Shown: positions 10,053-18,667 of the stretch, in pieces
Layout of the letters: each line of letters begins with the position of its first letter
How positions within the stretch are numbered: the first letter of the stretch is position 1
Origin: Bacteroidetes bacterium MedPE-SWsnd-G2
GTDB taxonomy: Bacteria; Bacteroidota; Bacteroidia; Flavobacteriales; Flavobacteriaceae
Assembly: GCA_001874335.1 (NCBI GenBank)
Contig: MPDE01000006.1
Coordinates: 1-64,000 of the forward strand
DNA: 64,000 nt
Reading direction: 5' to 3'
The notes under the pieces: model-generated
Database searches by the model: none
What the model was told of the DNA's origin: nothing
The model's input: only the letters and a program-made list of their open reading frames with translations
Program-made: the position numbers and the translations under genes

Positions 10053-10655
10053 TTAGCTCTTTTGTTTGTTGAGCTCATCTTGTAATTGACGTCTCACTTT
10101 TTGCTCTCGCTCTAAAGCAATACGACGATGTTCTTCAAATTCTTGTTCGGTTTCTTCTAACGCTAGCTTTGCTTGTTTAGTAACCGCATTACTATTATTA
10201 TATTTATATACGAAAAGCGCTAATAGCACGATAAGTGCCAAAATGATTCCGAACATTACCATATTATAATTTGGTTTACTAAGTGCTAAACCTAATAAAG
10301 ACATATTGTCTTTTTCTTCTATGGTTTTATCTAAGTTAGATTGCGTTGTATTTAAGGTGTTTTTTAAATCTGTAATCTCCTTGTCTTGCTTTTCTACAAC
10401 ACTTTGTGTTTCAGAAAGTGATTTATGAACCGCATTTAAAGAATCTATTGTATGAGACTTTAGTTTAATGATCCAACTTTTCTTAACTACTTTGTATTCT
10501 TGATAGTTGTTAGATTTTTGATATAAATATTCAAATTGATCGTTAATACTCCCCGAATCTAAAGATAGTTTTGAATTTTCAGTTTCTTCTTGTGCGAAGT
10601 TTGAAAATGGAACAAGAGCCAAAACAAGGATAAGAAAGATTTTAAATAATTTCAT
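10053..10655 (-). CDS. Membrane-anchored coiled-coil protein of unknown function
   Basis: A 200-residue protein with a signal peptide at ~1-21 (ends NFAQ), a polar region rich in Asp, Ser and Lys, and a predicted coiled coil at ~70-115 (heptads through ETQSVVEKQDKEITDLKN). One transmembrane helix follows at ~130-150 (MVMFGIILALIVLLALFVY), then a second charged coiled coil (~160-200, rich in E, R and Q). The likely topology is periplasmic N-terminus, cytoplasmic C-terminus. I recall homologues in flavobacteria carrying a methyltransferase name because trmD is nearby; nothing in the sequence supports that. It has its own -7 box and terminator. Confidence 0.75.
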   Translation of the reverse strand: MKLFKIFLILVLALVPFSNFAQEETENSKLSLDSGSINDQFEYLYQKSNNYQEYKVVKKSWIIKLKSHTIDSLNAVHKSLSETQSVVEKQDKEITDLKNTLNTTQSNLDKTIEEKDNMSLLGLALSKPNYNMVMFGIILALIVLLALFVYKYNNSNAVTKQAKLALEETEQEFEEHRRIALEREQKVRRQLQDELNKQKS

Positions 10656-10677
10656 TAGGCTGAATTTTAGAATAATG

Positions 10678-10685
10678 CAAATATA
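10678..10685 (-). promoter_or_regulatory. Promoter -7 element (TATATTTG)
   Basis: The minus strand reads TATATTTG about 23 bases before the start codon (10655) of the coiled-coil membrane protein. Perfect TAnnTTTG match, with the upstream terminator of gap just beyond. Confidence 0.65.
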
Positions 10686-10705
10686 AATAGATGTTTACTA
10701 AACTT

Positions 10706-10740
10706 AAACAAATAGCCCCACAATTGTGAGGCTATTTATA
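10706..10740 (-). terminator. Terminator downstream of gap
   Basis: Stem AATAGCC-C-CACAA (10711-10723) / TTGTG-A-GGCTATT (10725-10737), almost without a loop and with one internal mismatch. T-rich sequence lies on both sides, so it may work in both directions. It follows the GAPDH stop at 10772. Confidence 0.75.
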
Positions 10741-10771
10741 TACGTTTCAATTCTAAAAAAAGATGTTTCTA

Positions 10772-12220
10772 CTAGTAATAAGTAAAACGTCTTACTTTAG
10801 AAATATATTTAGCAAGTCTAATTACTTGGTGACTGTAACCATATTCATTGTCATACCAGATGTAAAGAATTGCATTTTTCCCATCTTCTCTTACTATAGT
10901 AGCTTTACTGTCGTAAATAGAAGGAGCAGAACTTCCAACAATATCACTTGATACTAATTCGTCGCTTAATTCGTATTTAATTTGTTCAACTAAATCACCT
11001 TCTAAAGCGTACTTTTTCATGATTGTATTAATACTGTCTAAAGATGTTTCTTTCTCTAAGTTTAAACTTAAAATAGCTAAAGAACCATTTGGTACAGGAA
11101 CACGAATAGCATTTGAAGTAAGTTTTCCTTCTAAAGAAGGTAAAGCTTTAGATACCGCTTTTCCAGCCCCTGTTTCAGTAATAACCATGTTCAATGCAGC
11201 AGCTCTACCACGTCTGTATTTGTTATGAAAATTATCAACTAAATTTTGATCGTTTGTATAGGCATGAATTGTTTCTAAATGACCACTAACAACTCCATAA
11301 GAGTCTTCCATAGCCTTTAAAATAGGAGTAATTGCATTTGTAGTACAAGATGCAGCTGAGAAAATGTCAATCTCATCTGGATTGTTTTCTAAGTGGTTTA
11401 CACCATGAACAATATTAGGGATTCCTTTTCCTGGAGCAGTTAATAATACTTTACTAGCGCCATTTGAAGATAATAAACGTGTTAAGGCTTCTTTATCTCT
11501 AAATGCTCCAGTGTTATCAATAATTAATGCATTATTAATACCATAAGTTGTGTAGTCGATATCTTCTGGTGCGTTTGCAGAAATTATCTTTACCGTAGTA
11601 CCGTTAATTATTAAGGCTTCATTTTCAATATCAGCTACAACAGTTCCGCAGAAATCACCATGTACAGAATCATTACGCAATAAAGACGCTCTTTTTTCTA
11701 ACACAGTAGCATTAACAGAACCACGAGTTACAATTGCTCTAAGTCTTAATTGTGCACCTTTTCCAGTACGTGTCATTAATTCTCTAGCAACTAATCTACC
11801 AATTCTTCCAAAACCATATAAAACAACATCTTTAGGTTGAATTTCTTCGTTTTTGAAAGCGTCTTTTAGTTTGTCACTAATAAATGCTTTAGCATCACTA
11901 TGCTGTTGATCTTCTAAGTGAAATTCGTAAGTTAATTTTCCAATATCCAGTTTTGCTGGTGGAATGTCTAACGATTGAATAGCTTGTACAATTTCAACAG
12001 AATCAAAAATTGAAATTGGTTTTTGAACAAATTCTCCAGCGTATTCATGTAGGTTTAGAATTTCGCTAACGTTTCTGTCGATTAATTGGTTTCTGAAAAG
12101 TACTATTTCAATAGATTTGTCATACCAAAGGTCACTTACAATTTTGATAAATTCTACAGTAGCCCTTCTTCTGTCTGCTTGAAAAGTTAGTTCCTTTTCA
12201 TAAGTTCCGTTAAAACTCAT
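10772..12220 (-). CDS. gap: Glyceraldehyde-3-phosphate dehydrogenase, long form
   Basis: Interconverts glyceraldehyde-3-phosphate and 1,3-bisphosphoglycerate in glycolysis or gluconeogenesis. The Rossmann motif GFGRIGR is at residues 136-142 and the catalytic SAASCTTNAITP has Cys292. The C-terminal landmark WYDNEYGYSHQVIRL is intact. At 482 residues the enzyme is about 150 longer than usual GAPDH (~335). The extra part is a ~130-residue N-terminal extension without signal peptide that does not resemble a known domain to me. Long GAPDHs of this type occur in Bacteroidota; cofactor preference and the role of the extension are not evident. Single-gene unit with a -7 box at 12267-12274 and its own terminator. 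Confidence 0.93.
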   Translation of the reverse strand: MSFNGTYEKELTFQADRRRATVEFIKIVSDLWYDKSIEIVLFRNQLIDRNVSEILNLHEYAGEFVQKPISIFDSVEIVQAIQSLDIPPAKLDIGKLTYEFHLEDQQHSDAKAFISDKLKDAFKNEEIQPKDVVLYGFGRIGRLVARELMTRTGKGAQLRLRAIVTRGSVNATVLEKRASLLRNDSVHGDFCGTVVADIENEALIINGTTVKIISANAPEDIDYTTYGINNALIIDNTGAFRDKEALTRLLSSNGASKVLLTAPGKGIPNIVHGVNHLENNPDEIDIFSAASCTTNAITPILKAMEDSYGVVSGHLETIHAYTNDQNLVDNFHNKYRRGRAAALNMVITETGAGKAVSKALPSLEGKLTSNAIRVPVPNGSLAILSLNLEKETSLDSINTIMKKYALEGDLVEQIKYELSDELVSSDIVGSSAPSIYDSKATIVREDGKNAILYIWYDNEYGYSHQVIRLAKYISKVRRFTYY

Positions 12221-12266
12221 TTTTTTGAAGATTTAGTTGTTGTTGTTTTTGGTTTAAAATTTGGCG

Positions 12267-12274
12267 CAAAAGTA
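12267..12274 (-). promoter_or_regulatory. Promoter -7 element (TACTTTTG) for gap
   Basis: The minus strand reads TACTTTTG (TAnnTTTG match) 47 bases before the GAPDH start. It lies between the terminator of the protease gene and the gap coding region. Confidence 0.6.
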
Positions 12275-12308
12275 GCACATTTCAAACGTTTTCGTAAATT
12301 TTTTAATA

Positions 12309-12350
12309 TAAAAATAATCCCGCCTATAAAACACAGTGTTTACAGGCGGG
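12309..12350 (-). terminator. Terminator downstream of the HtrA-type protease gene
   Basis: Long stem CCCGCCTATAAA (12319-12330) / TTTACAGGCGGG (12339-12350), 11 of 12 positions paired, 8-nt loop, followed in the minus direction by ATTATTTTT. It is G+C-rich against an AT-rich background and lies 23 bases after the protease stop. Confidence 0.88.
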
Positions 12351-12373
12351 ATACCCAAATTTAAAATTTAAAA

Positions 12374-13792
12374 CTATCTAAAAACGAACCGTTCTGTTTG
12401 TCCGTTTCTATTTATAACGTCAATTCTTGTGATTTTAGTTTCTATGTCGTCACCTAATTTCTGTTTTAATTTAGAAATATCATCCAAACTATCTATTTCT
12501 GTGCCGTTTAGTCCTGTGATAATATAACCAGAGCGTATACCTAAGTCTTGATAGAGTTTGAGATTATTGTTTTTTGATACTACAACACCGTGATCTATGT
12601 TGTAATCGTCTTTTAGGCTTTTAGGAATATTTCTTAATTCCATTTCTAAAAAGTCTATGGTGAGTAATTCACTTTTAGAAAGCTTTACCGGAATTGTTAA
12701 GTTTGAGTTGTCTCTTGAAATAGTCACATCGACGACATCATTAGGGCGTTTTGTACTTAGGTAGCCTTTTAAATCTGCGAATTTTGAAATATTAACATTA
12801 TCAATTTTTTTGATAACATCGCCTTCTTGTAATCCAGCAATTTCAGCACCAGAGTTTTTCTCGACAGTACTTATATAAAAACCTTCGGTATGATCTATTT
12901 CCAATTGGTTGGCTGCGTTGCTATTTAATCCTTGACCAGAAACACCAAGGATACCGTTTTGAACATCTCCAAACTCCATGATATCTTCTACTACTTTTCG
13001 AGCAATATTACTTGGTACTGCAAAGGAGTATCCTATGTAAGAGCCAGTTTGAGATGAGATTGCAGTGTTTATTCCAATTAATTCGCCATTAATATTTACC
13101 AAAGCGCCTCCAGAATTCCCTGGGTTAACAGCAGCATCTGTCTGGATAAATGATTGGGTGCTTTGACCTGACAAATCTCTTGCCTTAGCACTAATAATAC
13201 CAGCAGTAACAGTGGAAGTTAAATTAAAAGGGTTTCCCACAGCTAAAACCCATTCCCCAATTTTTGCCTGCTCAGAATCTCCAAACGTGGAATAAGGTAA
13301 GTCTTCATCAGCGCTAATTTTTAAAAGGGCAATATCTGTTTTAGCATCGGTCCCTATAATTTCTGCTTGATAAGATTTGTTGTTGTTTAGCGTGACACTT
13401 AATTCCTGTGAATCGGCGATTACATGGTTATTTGTAATGATATATCCATCAGGAGAAATGATTACTCCACTACCAGAACCTACTTGTGAGCGTTGTCTTG
13501 AGCGCCCAAAAAACAAATCTTCAAATGTGGGTTGTCCGTTAACAAGAGCTGTGTTTTTTACATGAACAACCGTATGCACTGTATTATTTGCAGCAACCGT
13601 GAAATCTGGAGCAGCATAATTAACTGCAGAATTGGTTGTATTTAAGGTGTTTGTAGTCGGGATAAACGTTGGATATGTCGTTTGTGTTGTAACTACTTCC
13701 TTTTCATTTTTTTCAATAAATAGTTTGTATGCACTAAGTGTTAAAATGCCACCTAACGCAGAAACAAACACCAATGTCAAAAGCTTTTTCAT
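12374..13792 (-). CDS. HtrA/DegQ-type periplasmic serine protease with two PDZ domains
   Basis: Periplasmic quality-control protease that degrades or refolds damaged envelope proteins. 472 residues. An N-terminal membrane segment or signal peptide (residues ~3-22) is followed by a low-complexity Thr/Asn linker. The trypsin-like domain (~70-265) has an intact triad: His123 (TNNHVIAD), Asp153 (KTDIALLKI) and Ser227 (NPGNSGGALV). A first PDZ domain spans ~280-370 (GLQEGDVIKKIDN) and a shorter second one ~385-470 (SGYIITGLNG). It lies divergently from dapF with ~127 bases between the starts. No clear -7 box was found on its side. Confidence 0.93.
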   Translation of the reverse strand: MKKLLTLVFVSALGGILTLSAYKLFIEKNEKEVVTTQTTYPTFIPTTNTLNTTNSAVNYAAPDFTVAANNTVHTVVHVKNTALVNGQPTFEDLFFGRSRQRSQVGSGSGVIISPDGYIITNNHVIADSQELSVTLNNNKSYQAEIIGTDAKTDIALLKISADEDLPYSTFGDSEQAKIGEWVLAVGNPFNLTSTVTAGIISAKARDLSGQSTQSFIQTDAAVNPGNSGGALVNINGELIGINTAISSQTGSYIGYSFAVPSNIARKVVEDIMEFGDVQNGILGVSGQGLNSNAANQLEIDHTEGFYISTVEKNSGAEIAGLQEGDVIKKIDNVNISKFADLKGYLSTKRPNDVVDVTISRDNSNLTIPVKLSKSELLTIDFLEMELRNIPKSLKDDYNIDHGVVVSKNNNLKLYQDLGIRSGYIITGLNGTEIDSLDDISKLKQKLGDDIETKITRIDVINRNGQTERFVFR

Positions 13793-13901
13793 ATGTTTCT
13801 TGTTTAAGTATTATTTATTTAACCTTAAAATTAAATATTTATTGGAATGAAAAATCAACTTTAACGACCATTTAACAAGGGGATTTACCACCTATTATTT
13901 A

Positions 13902-13909
13902 TATATTTG
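13902..13909 (+). promoter_or_regulatory. Promoter -7 element (TATATTTG) for the dapF operon
   Basis: A perfect TAnnTTTG match ending only 10 bases before the dapF ATG (13920), so the 5' leader would be about five bases or less. It probably drives dapF, the GNAT gene, mltG and the DUF2279 gene together, since these are separated by 4-nt overlaps or no gap. Confidence 0.65.
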
Positions 13910-13919
13910 TCATCTTATT

Positions 13920-14690
13920 ATGAAACAACAATTCTTTAAATACCAAGGGACAGGAAACGACTTTGTCATGATTGACAATCGTGATAAATCGGTACAATTG
14001 ACCCAAGCTGAAATTAACAAACTTTGTGATAGACGGTTTGGAATTGGAGCTGATGGACTGATTTTATTAGAACCGCATGACACCTACAGTTTTAAAATGG
14101 TGTATTTCAATTCTGATGGAAATGAAAGTACAATGTGTGGTAACGGTGGTCGTTGTTTGGTGGCCTTTGCTAGAGATTTGGGTGTTATTGAAAATGAAGC
14201 TTCATTTGAGGCAATAGATGGATTGCATCATGCCGTTATCAATGGACATACCGTTAAACTTCAAATGCAAGATGTAGATGTTGTAGAGCAATTTGAAAAT
14301 CATAGTTTCTTAGATACTGGCTCTCCGCATCATGTTGAGCTTGTAAACCAAATCGAAAACTTTGATGTCAAAGAAAAAGGTGAAGCTATACGTTATGGAT
14401 CGCCATACTTTAAAGCGGGATCTAATGTTAATTTTGTAGAACAAATTGATTCTGGATATTACGCTGTTAGAACTTATGAACGAGGAGTAGAAGATGAAAC
14501 CTTATCCTGTGGTACTGGAGTAACCGCTGTAGCCATTGCAATGTTTGATTCAAAACATACGACTTCAAACTCAGTGCGATTAAAAGTAATGGGTGGAGAA
14601 TTGAAAGTGAGTTTTGATTCAAATAATGGAAAGTATACAAATGTTTGGTTAGAAGGCCCTGCAGTAAAAGTTTTTCAAGGAAGTATATGA
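13920..14690 (+). CDS. dapF: Diaminopimelate epimerase
   Basis: Converts LL-diaminopimelate to the meso form, the last-but-one step of lysine synthesis and the source of meso-DAP for peptidoglycan. 256 residues, slightly short of the usual ~275. The two catalytic cysteines are present: Cys73 in STMCGNGGRC and Cys197 in LSCGTGVTAV. The N-terminal motif FFKYQGTGNDFVMID and the mid-protein GSPHHVELV are also typical. It begins the plus-strand operon and overlaps the next gene by the ATGA motif. Confidence 0.96.
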   Translation: MKQQFFKYQGTGNDFVMIDNRDKSVQLTQAEINKLCDRRFGIGADGLILLEPHDTYSFKMVYFNSDGNESTMCGNGGRCLVAFARDLGVIENEASFEAIDGLHHAVINGHTVKLQMQDVDVVEQFENHSFLDTGSPHHVELVNQIENFDVKEKGEAIRYGSPYFKAGSNVNFVEQIDSGYYAVRTYERGVEDETLSCGTGVTAVAIAMFDSKHTTSNSVRLKVMGGELKVSFDSNNGKYTNVWLEGPAVKVFQGSI

Positions 14691-15214
14691 TGACTACGTT
14701 AAAAGGAGATACTATTTTTTTAAGGCCGTTAGAGCCAGAAGATTTAGATTATATCTACTCTATTGAAAATAATGAGGCGCTTTGGGAACTTAGTAGTACA
14801 CAAACACCTTATTCTCGCTATTTAATCAAACAATATTTGGAGCATGCCCACAAAGATATTTTTGAGGTGAAACAACTTAGATTGTTGATTTCAGATTATG
14901 ATGGCAACGAATTGGGGTTAATCGATATTTTTGAATTTGATCCTAAAAACTTAAAGGCGGGTATTGGTATTTTAATCTCCGACGGTTCTAAAAGAAACAA
15001 AGGTATAGGCTCTGAGGCTTTACAATTATTAATTGATTATTGTTTTACACATTTAAACTTGCATCAATTGTATTGTAATATTTCAGAAGATAATCAGCCA
15101 AGTATAAAATTATTTACAAAGCATAATTTTAATATTGTAGGCACTAAGAAAGATTGGTGTTTAAGTAACGGGAAATTTAAAAACGAATTATTTTTACAAC
15201 TTATAAATAGTTAA
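14687..15214 (+). CDS. GNAT family acetyltransferase, RimJ/RimL-like
   Basis: A 175-residue protein with the RimJ/RimL layout: LRPLEPEDLDYIYSIENNEALW at the start, a GIGILISDGSKRNKGIGSEALQ acetyl-CoA segment near residue 100, and LHQLYCNISEDNQPSIKLFTKHNF near 125, including the N-x-x-S-x-x-L-F-x-K motif. The start was placed at the first Met codon of a doublet, overlapping the dapF stop by four bases (ATGA); longer reading would run inside dapF. In this family many members acetylate ribosomal N-termini or small amines. The target here is unknown. Confidence 0.87.
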   Translation: MMTTLKGDTIFLRPLEPEDLDYIYSIENNEALWELSSTQTPYSRYLIKQYLEHAHKDIFEVKQLRLLISDYDGNELGLIDIFEFDPKNLKAGIGILISDGSKRNKGIGSEALQLLIDYCFTHLNLHQLYCNISEDNQPSIKLFTKHNFNIVGTKKDWCLSNGKFKNELFLQLINS

Positions 15215-16258
15215 ATGTATATCAAGAAAATTTTATTAGGAATTGTATTGGTTGGTCTTATTGTGGCTGCCTATTTTGCAAACTTTGTTTATAGCGCAAT
15301 GTTTAAACCTAACACAAAGTTTAATAATACTGAAGCTTATATTTATATAAGTAAAACTGATGATTATGAAGATGTACGTTTACAATTGGAACCTTTATTA
15401 AAAGATATCGAGTCTTTTGATGCCTTGGCGAACCGAAAAAAATACGTGAGCAACGTAAAGTCTGGTCGCTATTTGATAAAAAAGGGAATGACCAATAATG
15501 ATATTATTAATTCTATTAGAATAAATAATCTACCTATAAAGCTTTCGTTTAATAATCAAGAATCTTTGTCAAAATTAGCAGAGCGAATTAGTCAACAAAT
15601 AGACGCAGATAGTTTAAGTCTGATTAAAGCAATGACAAATTCCGATTTTTTGAAGGAGCATAAATTCACAAAGCAGACAGCATTGGGTATGTATATTCCT
15701 AATAGTTACCAAATGTATTGGGATTCTTCTGCCGACGTTTTTGTGAATAAAATGTATGATGAATATAATTCCTTTTGGAGTAAAGGTAGATTGGCAAAGG
15801 CCAAAGAATTAAACCTAACAACTAATGAAGTAATGGCATTGGCATCTATCGTTCATGAAGAGTCAAAGCAGGCATCAGAGCAGCCAAGAATTGCAGGAGT
15901 ATATGTTAACCGACTCAAAATTGGAATGCCTCTTCAAGCAGATCCTACCTTAAAATTTGCGGCATATCAATTGCCTAAATATCAAAATACAGTGATTAAA
16001 CGTGTTCTAAACGAGCATAAAACAATTGATTCACCTTACAATACATATATGTATAAAGGATTGCCTCCTGGGCCAATTGCTATGCCGGATATTACGGCTA
16101 TAGATGCAGTATTAAATTACGAGCACCATAAATACTACTACTTTGCAGCTGATGCTAAGAACATTGGATTTCACAAGTTTGCAAAAACCTTGAGCCAGCA
16201 CAACGCAAATGCAAGAGAGTATCATAGGTATTTATCTTCTCAAGGAATAAATAGATAA
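15215..16258 (+). CDS. mltG: Endolytic murein transglycosylase MltG
   Basis: Cleaves nascent peptidoglycan strands at the inner membrane and so helps set glycan chain length. 347 residues. One transmembrane helix lies at ~5-26 near the N-terminus, leaving the rest in the periplasm. The YceG domain includes SGRYLIKKGMTNNDIINSI (a LysM-like subdomain) and the catalytic region ASIVHEESKQASEQPRIAGV, with the key Glu at ~215-216, then VYVNRLKIGMPLQADPT. The C-terminal LPPGPIAMP and YYYFAADAKNIGFHKFA segments are characteristic. The ATG follows the upstream stop with no spacer. Confidence 0.95.
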   Translation: MYIKKILLGIVLVGLIVAAYFANFVYSAMFKPNTKFNNTEAYIYISKTDDYEDVRLQLEPLLKDIESFDALANRKKYVSNVKSGRYLIKKGMTNNDIINSIRINNLPIKLSFNNQESLSKLAERISQQIDADSLSLIKAMTNSDFLKEHKFTKQTALGMYIPNSYQMYWDSSADVFVNKMYDEYNSFWSKGRLAKAKELNLTTNEVMALASIVHEESKQASEQPRIAGVYVNRLKIGMPLQADPTLKFAAYQLPKYQNTVIKRVLNEHKTIDSPYNTYMYKGLPPGPIAMPDITAIDAVLNYEHHKYYYFAADAKNIGFHKFAKTLSQHNANAREYHRYLSSQGINR

Positions 16259-17167
16259 ATGAGACTTTATTTATTTGTAGCCTTCCTGTTTGCTTTTACA
16301 TTAAACGGAGTTTCTCAATCTGGTATAAATAAATTTTTAACGCCAAGTGACACCTTAAATAAACCACGACGAAACGCCGTGGTCATTTCTGAAGTTGCTA
16401 TTGGGGGAGCTACTCTTGTTGCCTTAGACCAATTGTGGTACGCCGACTATCCAAGATCTAATTTTCATACAATCAATGATACTAATGAATGGTTGTTAAT
16501 GGATAAGTTTGGCCATGCGTTTTCAGCTTATCAATTAGGACGAATTGGAGCAAATGTTTTAAACTGGAGTGGCGTAAGTAAAAAGCAACAACTAATTTAT
16601 GGCGGAACTTTAGGTTTTACGTTTTTAACAGCTGTTGAAGTGTTTGATGGTTTTTCTGAAGAATGGGGTTTCTCATGGGCAGATGTTGGCGCTAATGCAA
16701 TTGGAACTGGGTTATATATTAGTCAAGAATTATTGTGGGATGAACAGCGTATTAATTTGAAATACGGATTTCATCGTACGCAATATGCTGCGCTTCGACC
16801 TGATAAATTAGGAAACGGATTAGCTGAAGAAATGCTCAAAGATTATAATGGTCAAACCTATTGGTTGTCGGCAAATGTGCATTCATTTTTTAAACAAAGT
16901 AAGGTGCCAAAGTGGTTTAATGTTGCTTTTGGGTATGGAGCAGAGGGGATGTTGACTGGTGTTAACGATTCAAATGACACTAATTTTCCTAATCAAAATC
17001 GGCTAAGACAATTCTATTTTAGCCTAGATTTAGACCTTACTCGAATAGACACTAACTCTCACGTTTTAAAAACGTTATTCGATGTTTTTAGTGTTTTTAA
17101 ACTACCATTTCCTACCCTAGAATTGAATAGTAAATGGGACTTAAAACTACATGCTATATACTTTTAA
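16259..17167 (+). CDS. DUF2279 family (YfiM-like) envelope protein
   Basis: A 302-residue protein with a signal peptide at ~1-19 (ends NGVSQ). The central part (MDKFGHAFSAYQLGRIG, WADVGANAIGTGLYISQELLWDEQRINLKYGFHRT) is typical of DUF2279, related to the E. coli lipoprotein YfiM. The D-K-x-x-H motif in DKFGHAFSAY and a second D-x-x-x-N motif resemble those of membrane-associated small enzymes, but no activity is established. It begins directly after the mltG stop and ends the dapF operon, which suggests a role in the envelope. The C-terminus contains alternating hydrophobic strands. Confidence 0.8.
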   Translation: MRLYLFVAFLFAFTLNGVSQSGINKFLTPSDTLNKPRRNAVVISEVAIGGATLVALDQLWYADYPRSNFHTINDTNEWLLMDKFGHAFSAYQLGRIGANVLNWSGVSKKQQLIYGGTLGFTFLTAVEVFDGFSEEWGFSWADVGANAIGTGLYISQELLWDEQRINLKYGFHRTQYAALRPDKLGNGLAEEMLKDYNGQTYWLSANVHSFFKQSKVPKWFNVAFGYGAEGMLTGVNDSNDTNFPNQNRLRQFYFSLDLDLTRIDTNSHVLKTLFDVFSVFKLPFPTLELNSKWDLKLHAIYF

Positions 17168-17209
17168 TTACACTTAATCGACTTATTTTCAGGTTTTAAG
17201 AAAAAGTGT

Positions 17210-17217
17210 TATATTTG
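17210..17217 (+). promoter_or_regulatory. Promoter -7 element (TATATTTG)
   Basis: Perfect TAnnTTTG match, 60 bases upstream of the ATG at 17277. The leader between them contains an 8-bp inverted repeat (17229-17236 / 17254-17261) and an overlapping short reading frame. Confidence 0.65.
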
Positions 17218-17276
17218 CAGGCTGAAAATTGAGCATGTTAAAAAATGGGAATTATGCTCAAGAAAAATGAAGTATT

Positions 17277-17957
17277 ATGTTTAAAAAGATCACTAATTTT
17301 TTCGTTATCCCTCTTGCAATAATTGGAATGCTTGTTTTGGCATTGTATCCAAGTGCGAAATTAGATATTAATGATTACTCTACGGCAGGTTTAGAATTGG
17401 ATTTTAACATGTCTGATAGAGTAGAAGATACAACAACCGAAGAAGTTGAGGTTGTGTTTGAAATACAAGAACAAGAACCTGTGGTGTATTATCCTGTTTT
17501 AGGAAAATCATATATAGGGTTTAGAGAAGCAGTTGGGTTTAAAGAATCAAGAGGAGATTACTTTACGGTAAACTCTTATGGGTATTTAGGGAAATACCAA
17601 TTTGGGTCTGAGACTTTAAAAATGATTGGTATTTATAATTCCAACCACTTTTTGTTTAACCCAGAACTTCAAGAAAAAGCGTTTCTTGCTAATGCAGAAC
17701 GTAACAAGTGGATTTTACGTAAGGACATTAAACGTTTTGAAGGCGAAACCATTAACGGCATTAAAGTAACCGAATCAGGAATCTTAGCTGCAGCTCACCT
17801 TGCAGGTGCTGGTAGCGTAAAAAAATTCTTGAGAAGTTATGGCTCTAACAACTTTTCTGATGCTTACGGTACAACTGTAAAACATTACATGAAAAAGTTT
17901 GGTGGTTATGATACGTCTTCTGTTAAAGCCAATAGAAAAGCAAAAGCAAGAATTTAA
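17277..17957 (+). CDS. Lysozyme-like (transglycosylase-fold) envelope protein
   Basis: A 226-residue protein with an N-terminal membrane segment or signal anchor (~5-25), an acidic linker (~40-70, rich in Glu and Val) and a C-terminal domain from ~75. That domain contains FKESRGDYFTVNSYGYLGKYQFG, where Glu-Ser-x-G and G-Y-x-G-x-Y-Q-F-G resemble the catalytic Glu and the following segment of SLT/lysozyme-fold peptidoglycan hydrolases. AAAHLAGAGSVKKFL near the end is the matching helix of such folds. It would act on peptidoglycan in the periplasm. It has no LysM repeat. The stop codon overlaps that of the convergent gene. Confidence 0.72.
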   Translation: MFKKITNFFVIPLAIIGMLVLALYPSAKLDINDYSTAGLELDFNMSDRVEDTTTEEVEVVFEIQEQEPVVYYPVLGKSYIGFREAVGFKESRGDYFTVNSYGYLGKYQFGSETLKMIGIYNSNHFLFNPELQEKAFLANAERNKWILRKDIKRFEGETINGIKVTESGILAAAHLAGAGSVKKFLRSYGSNNFSDAYGTTVKHYMKKFGGYDTSSVKANRKAKARI

Positions 17958-18667
17958 TCACGATGGATTAAAAATATCGCTGGTCTTTTGTGAAAGTCTT
18001 CTTTAGTGTTTTTCCAATCTTTAGCGGTTTGTGTCAAAATGTATTCTGTAGGTAGGGTTAAATCACAAGCTACACAAATACGAGTTTGAGGATGTAAAGA
18101 ATTGACCATATCTTCTAACAGTTTGTTATTTCTATACGGTGTTTCGATAAGAAGTTGAGTTTGATTATGTTCAAAGGATAATCGTTCTAAACGTTTTAAA
18201 GTCGTTTTTCGTTCGTGTTTGTCAATGGGGATGTAACCATTAAACGTGAAGCTTTGTCCGTTCATTCCAGATCCCATTAAAGCTAAAACAATAGAAGATG
18301 GTCCTACCAGGGGTATGACTTTAATTCTATCTTCATGAGCTAACTTTACGATATCAGAGCCTGGATCAGCAATCGCTGGGCATCCCGCTTCCGAAAGTAT
18401 ACCAACATTAAAACCAGCCTTACACGGTGCTAATAAATCAGGTAGCTCTTCTGGTAAGGTGTGTTTATTTAAAACACCTAATTTTAGTTTTGACTGGGGT
18501 TTGTTTGAACTTACTTTTTTTATGAATCGGCGTGCAGTTTTTTCGTTTTCAACTATATAATGATCTACCGATTCAATTATTTTTTTAATTGATATAGGCA
18601 AAACTTCTAAAGGTGGGTTATCTCCTAATCGCGTTGGTATTAAATATAGTTTACCGAATTCTTGCAT
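17954..18667 (-). CDS. Tetrapyrrole-methylase-family SAM-dependent methyltransferase (RsmI-like)
   Basis: 237 residues with the tetrapyrrole (corrin/porphyrin) methylase fold used by the 16S rRNA methyltransferase RsmI: LYLIPTRLGDNPP at the start, VGILSEAGCPAIADPGSDIV at residues ~87-106 (the RsmI SAM-binding loop) and VIPLVGPSSIVLALMGSGM. It differs from canonical RsmI (~280 residues with GNLEDIT near the start and a C-terminal HxH region). It is probably the shorter paralogue common in Bacteroidota, and its target, perhaps an rRNA nucleotide, is uncertain. It starts exactly where the sugar dehydrogenase gene ends. Confidence 0.82.
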   Translation of the reverse strand: MQEFGKLYLIPTRLGDNPPLEVLPISIKKIIESVDHYIVENEKTARRFIKKVSSNKPQSKLKLGVLNKHTLPEELPDLLAPCKAGFNVGILSEAGCPAIADPGSDIVKLAHEDRIKVIPLVGPSSIVLALMGSGMNGQSFTFNGYIPIDKHERKTTLKRLERLSFEHNQTQLLIETPYRNNKLLEDMVNSLHPQTRICVACDLTLPTEYILTQTAKDWKNTKEDFHKRPAIFLIHRD

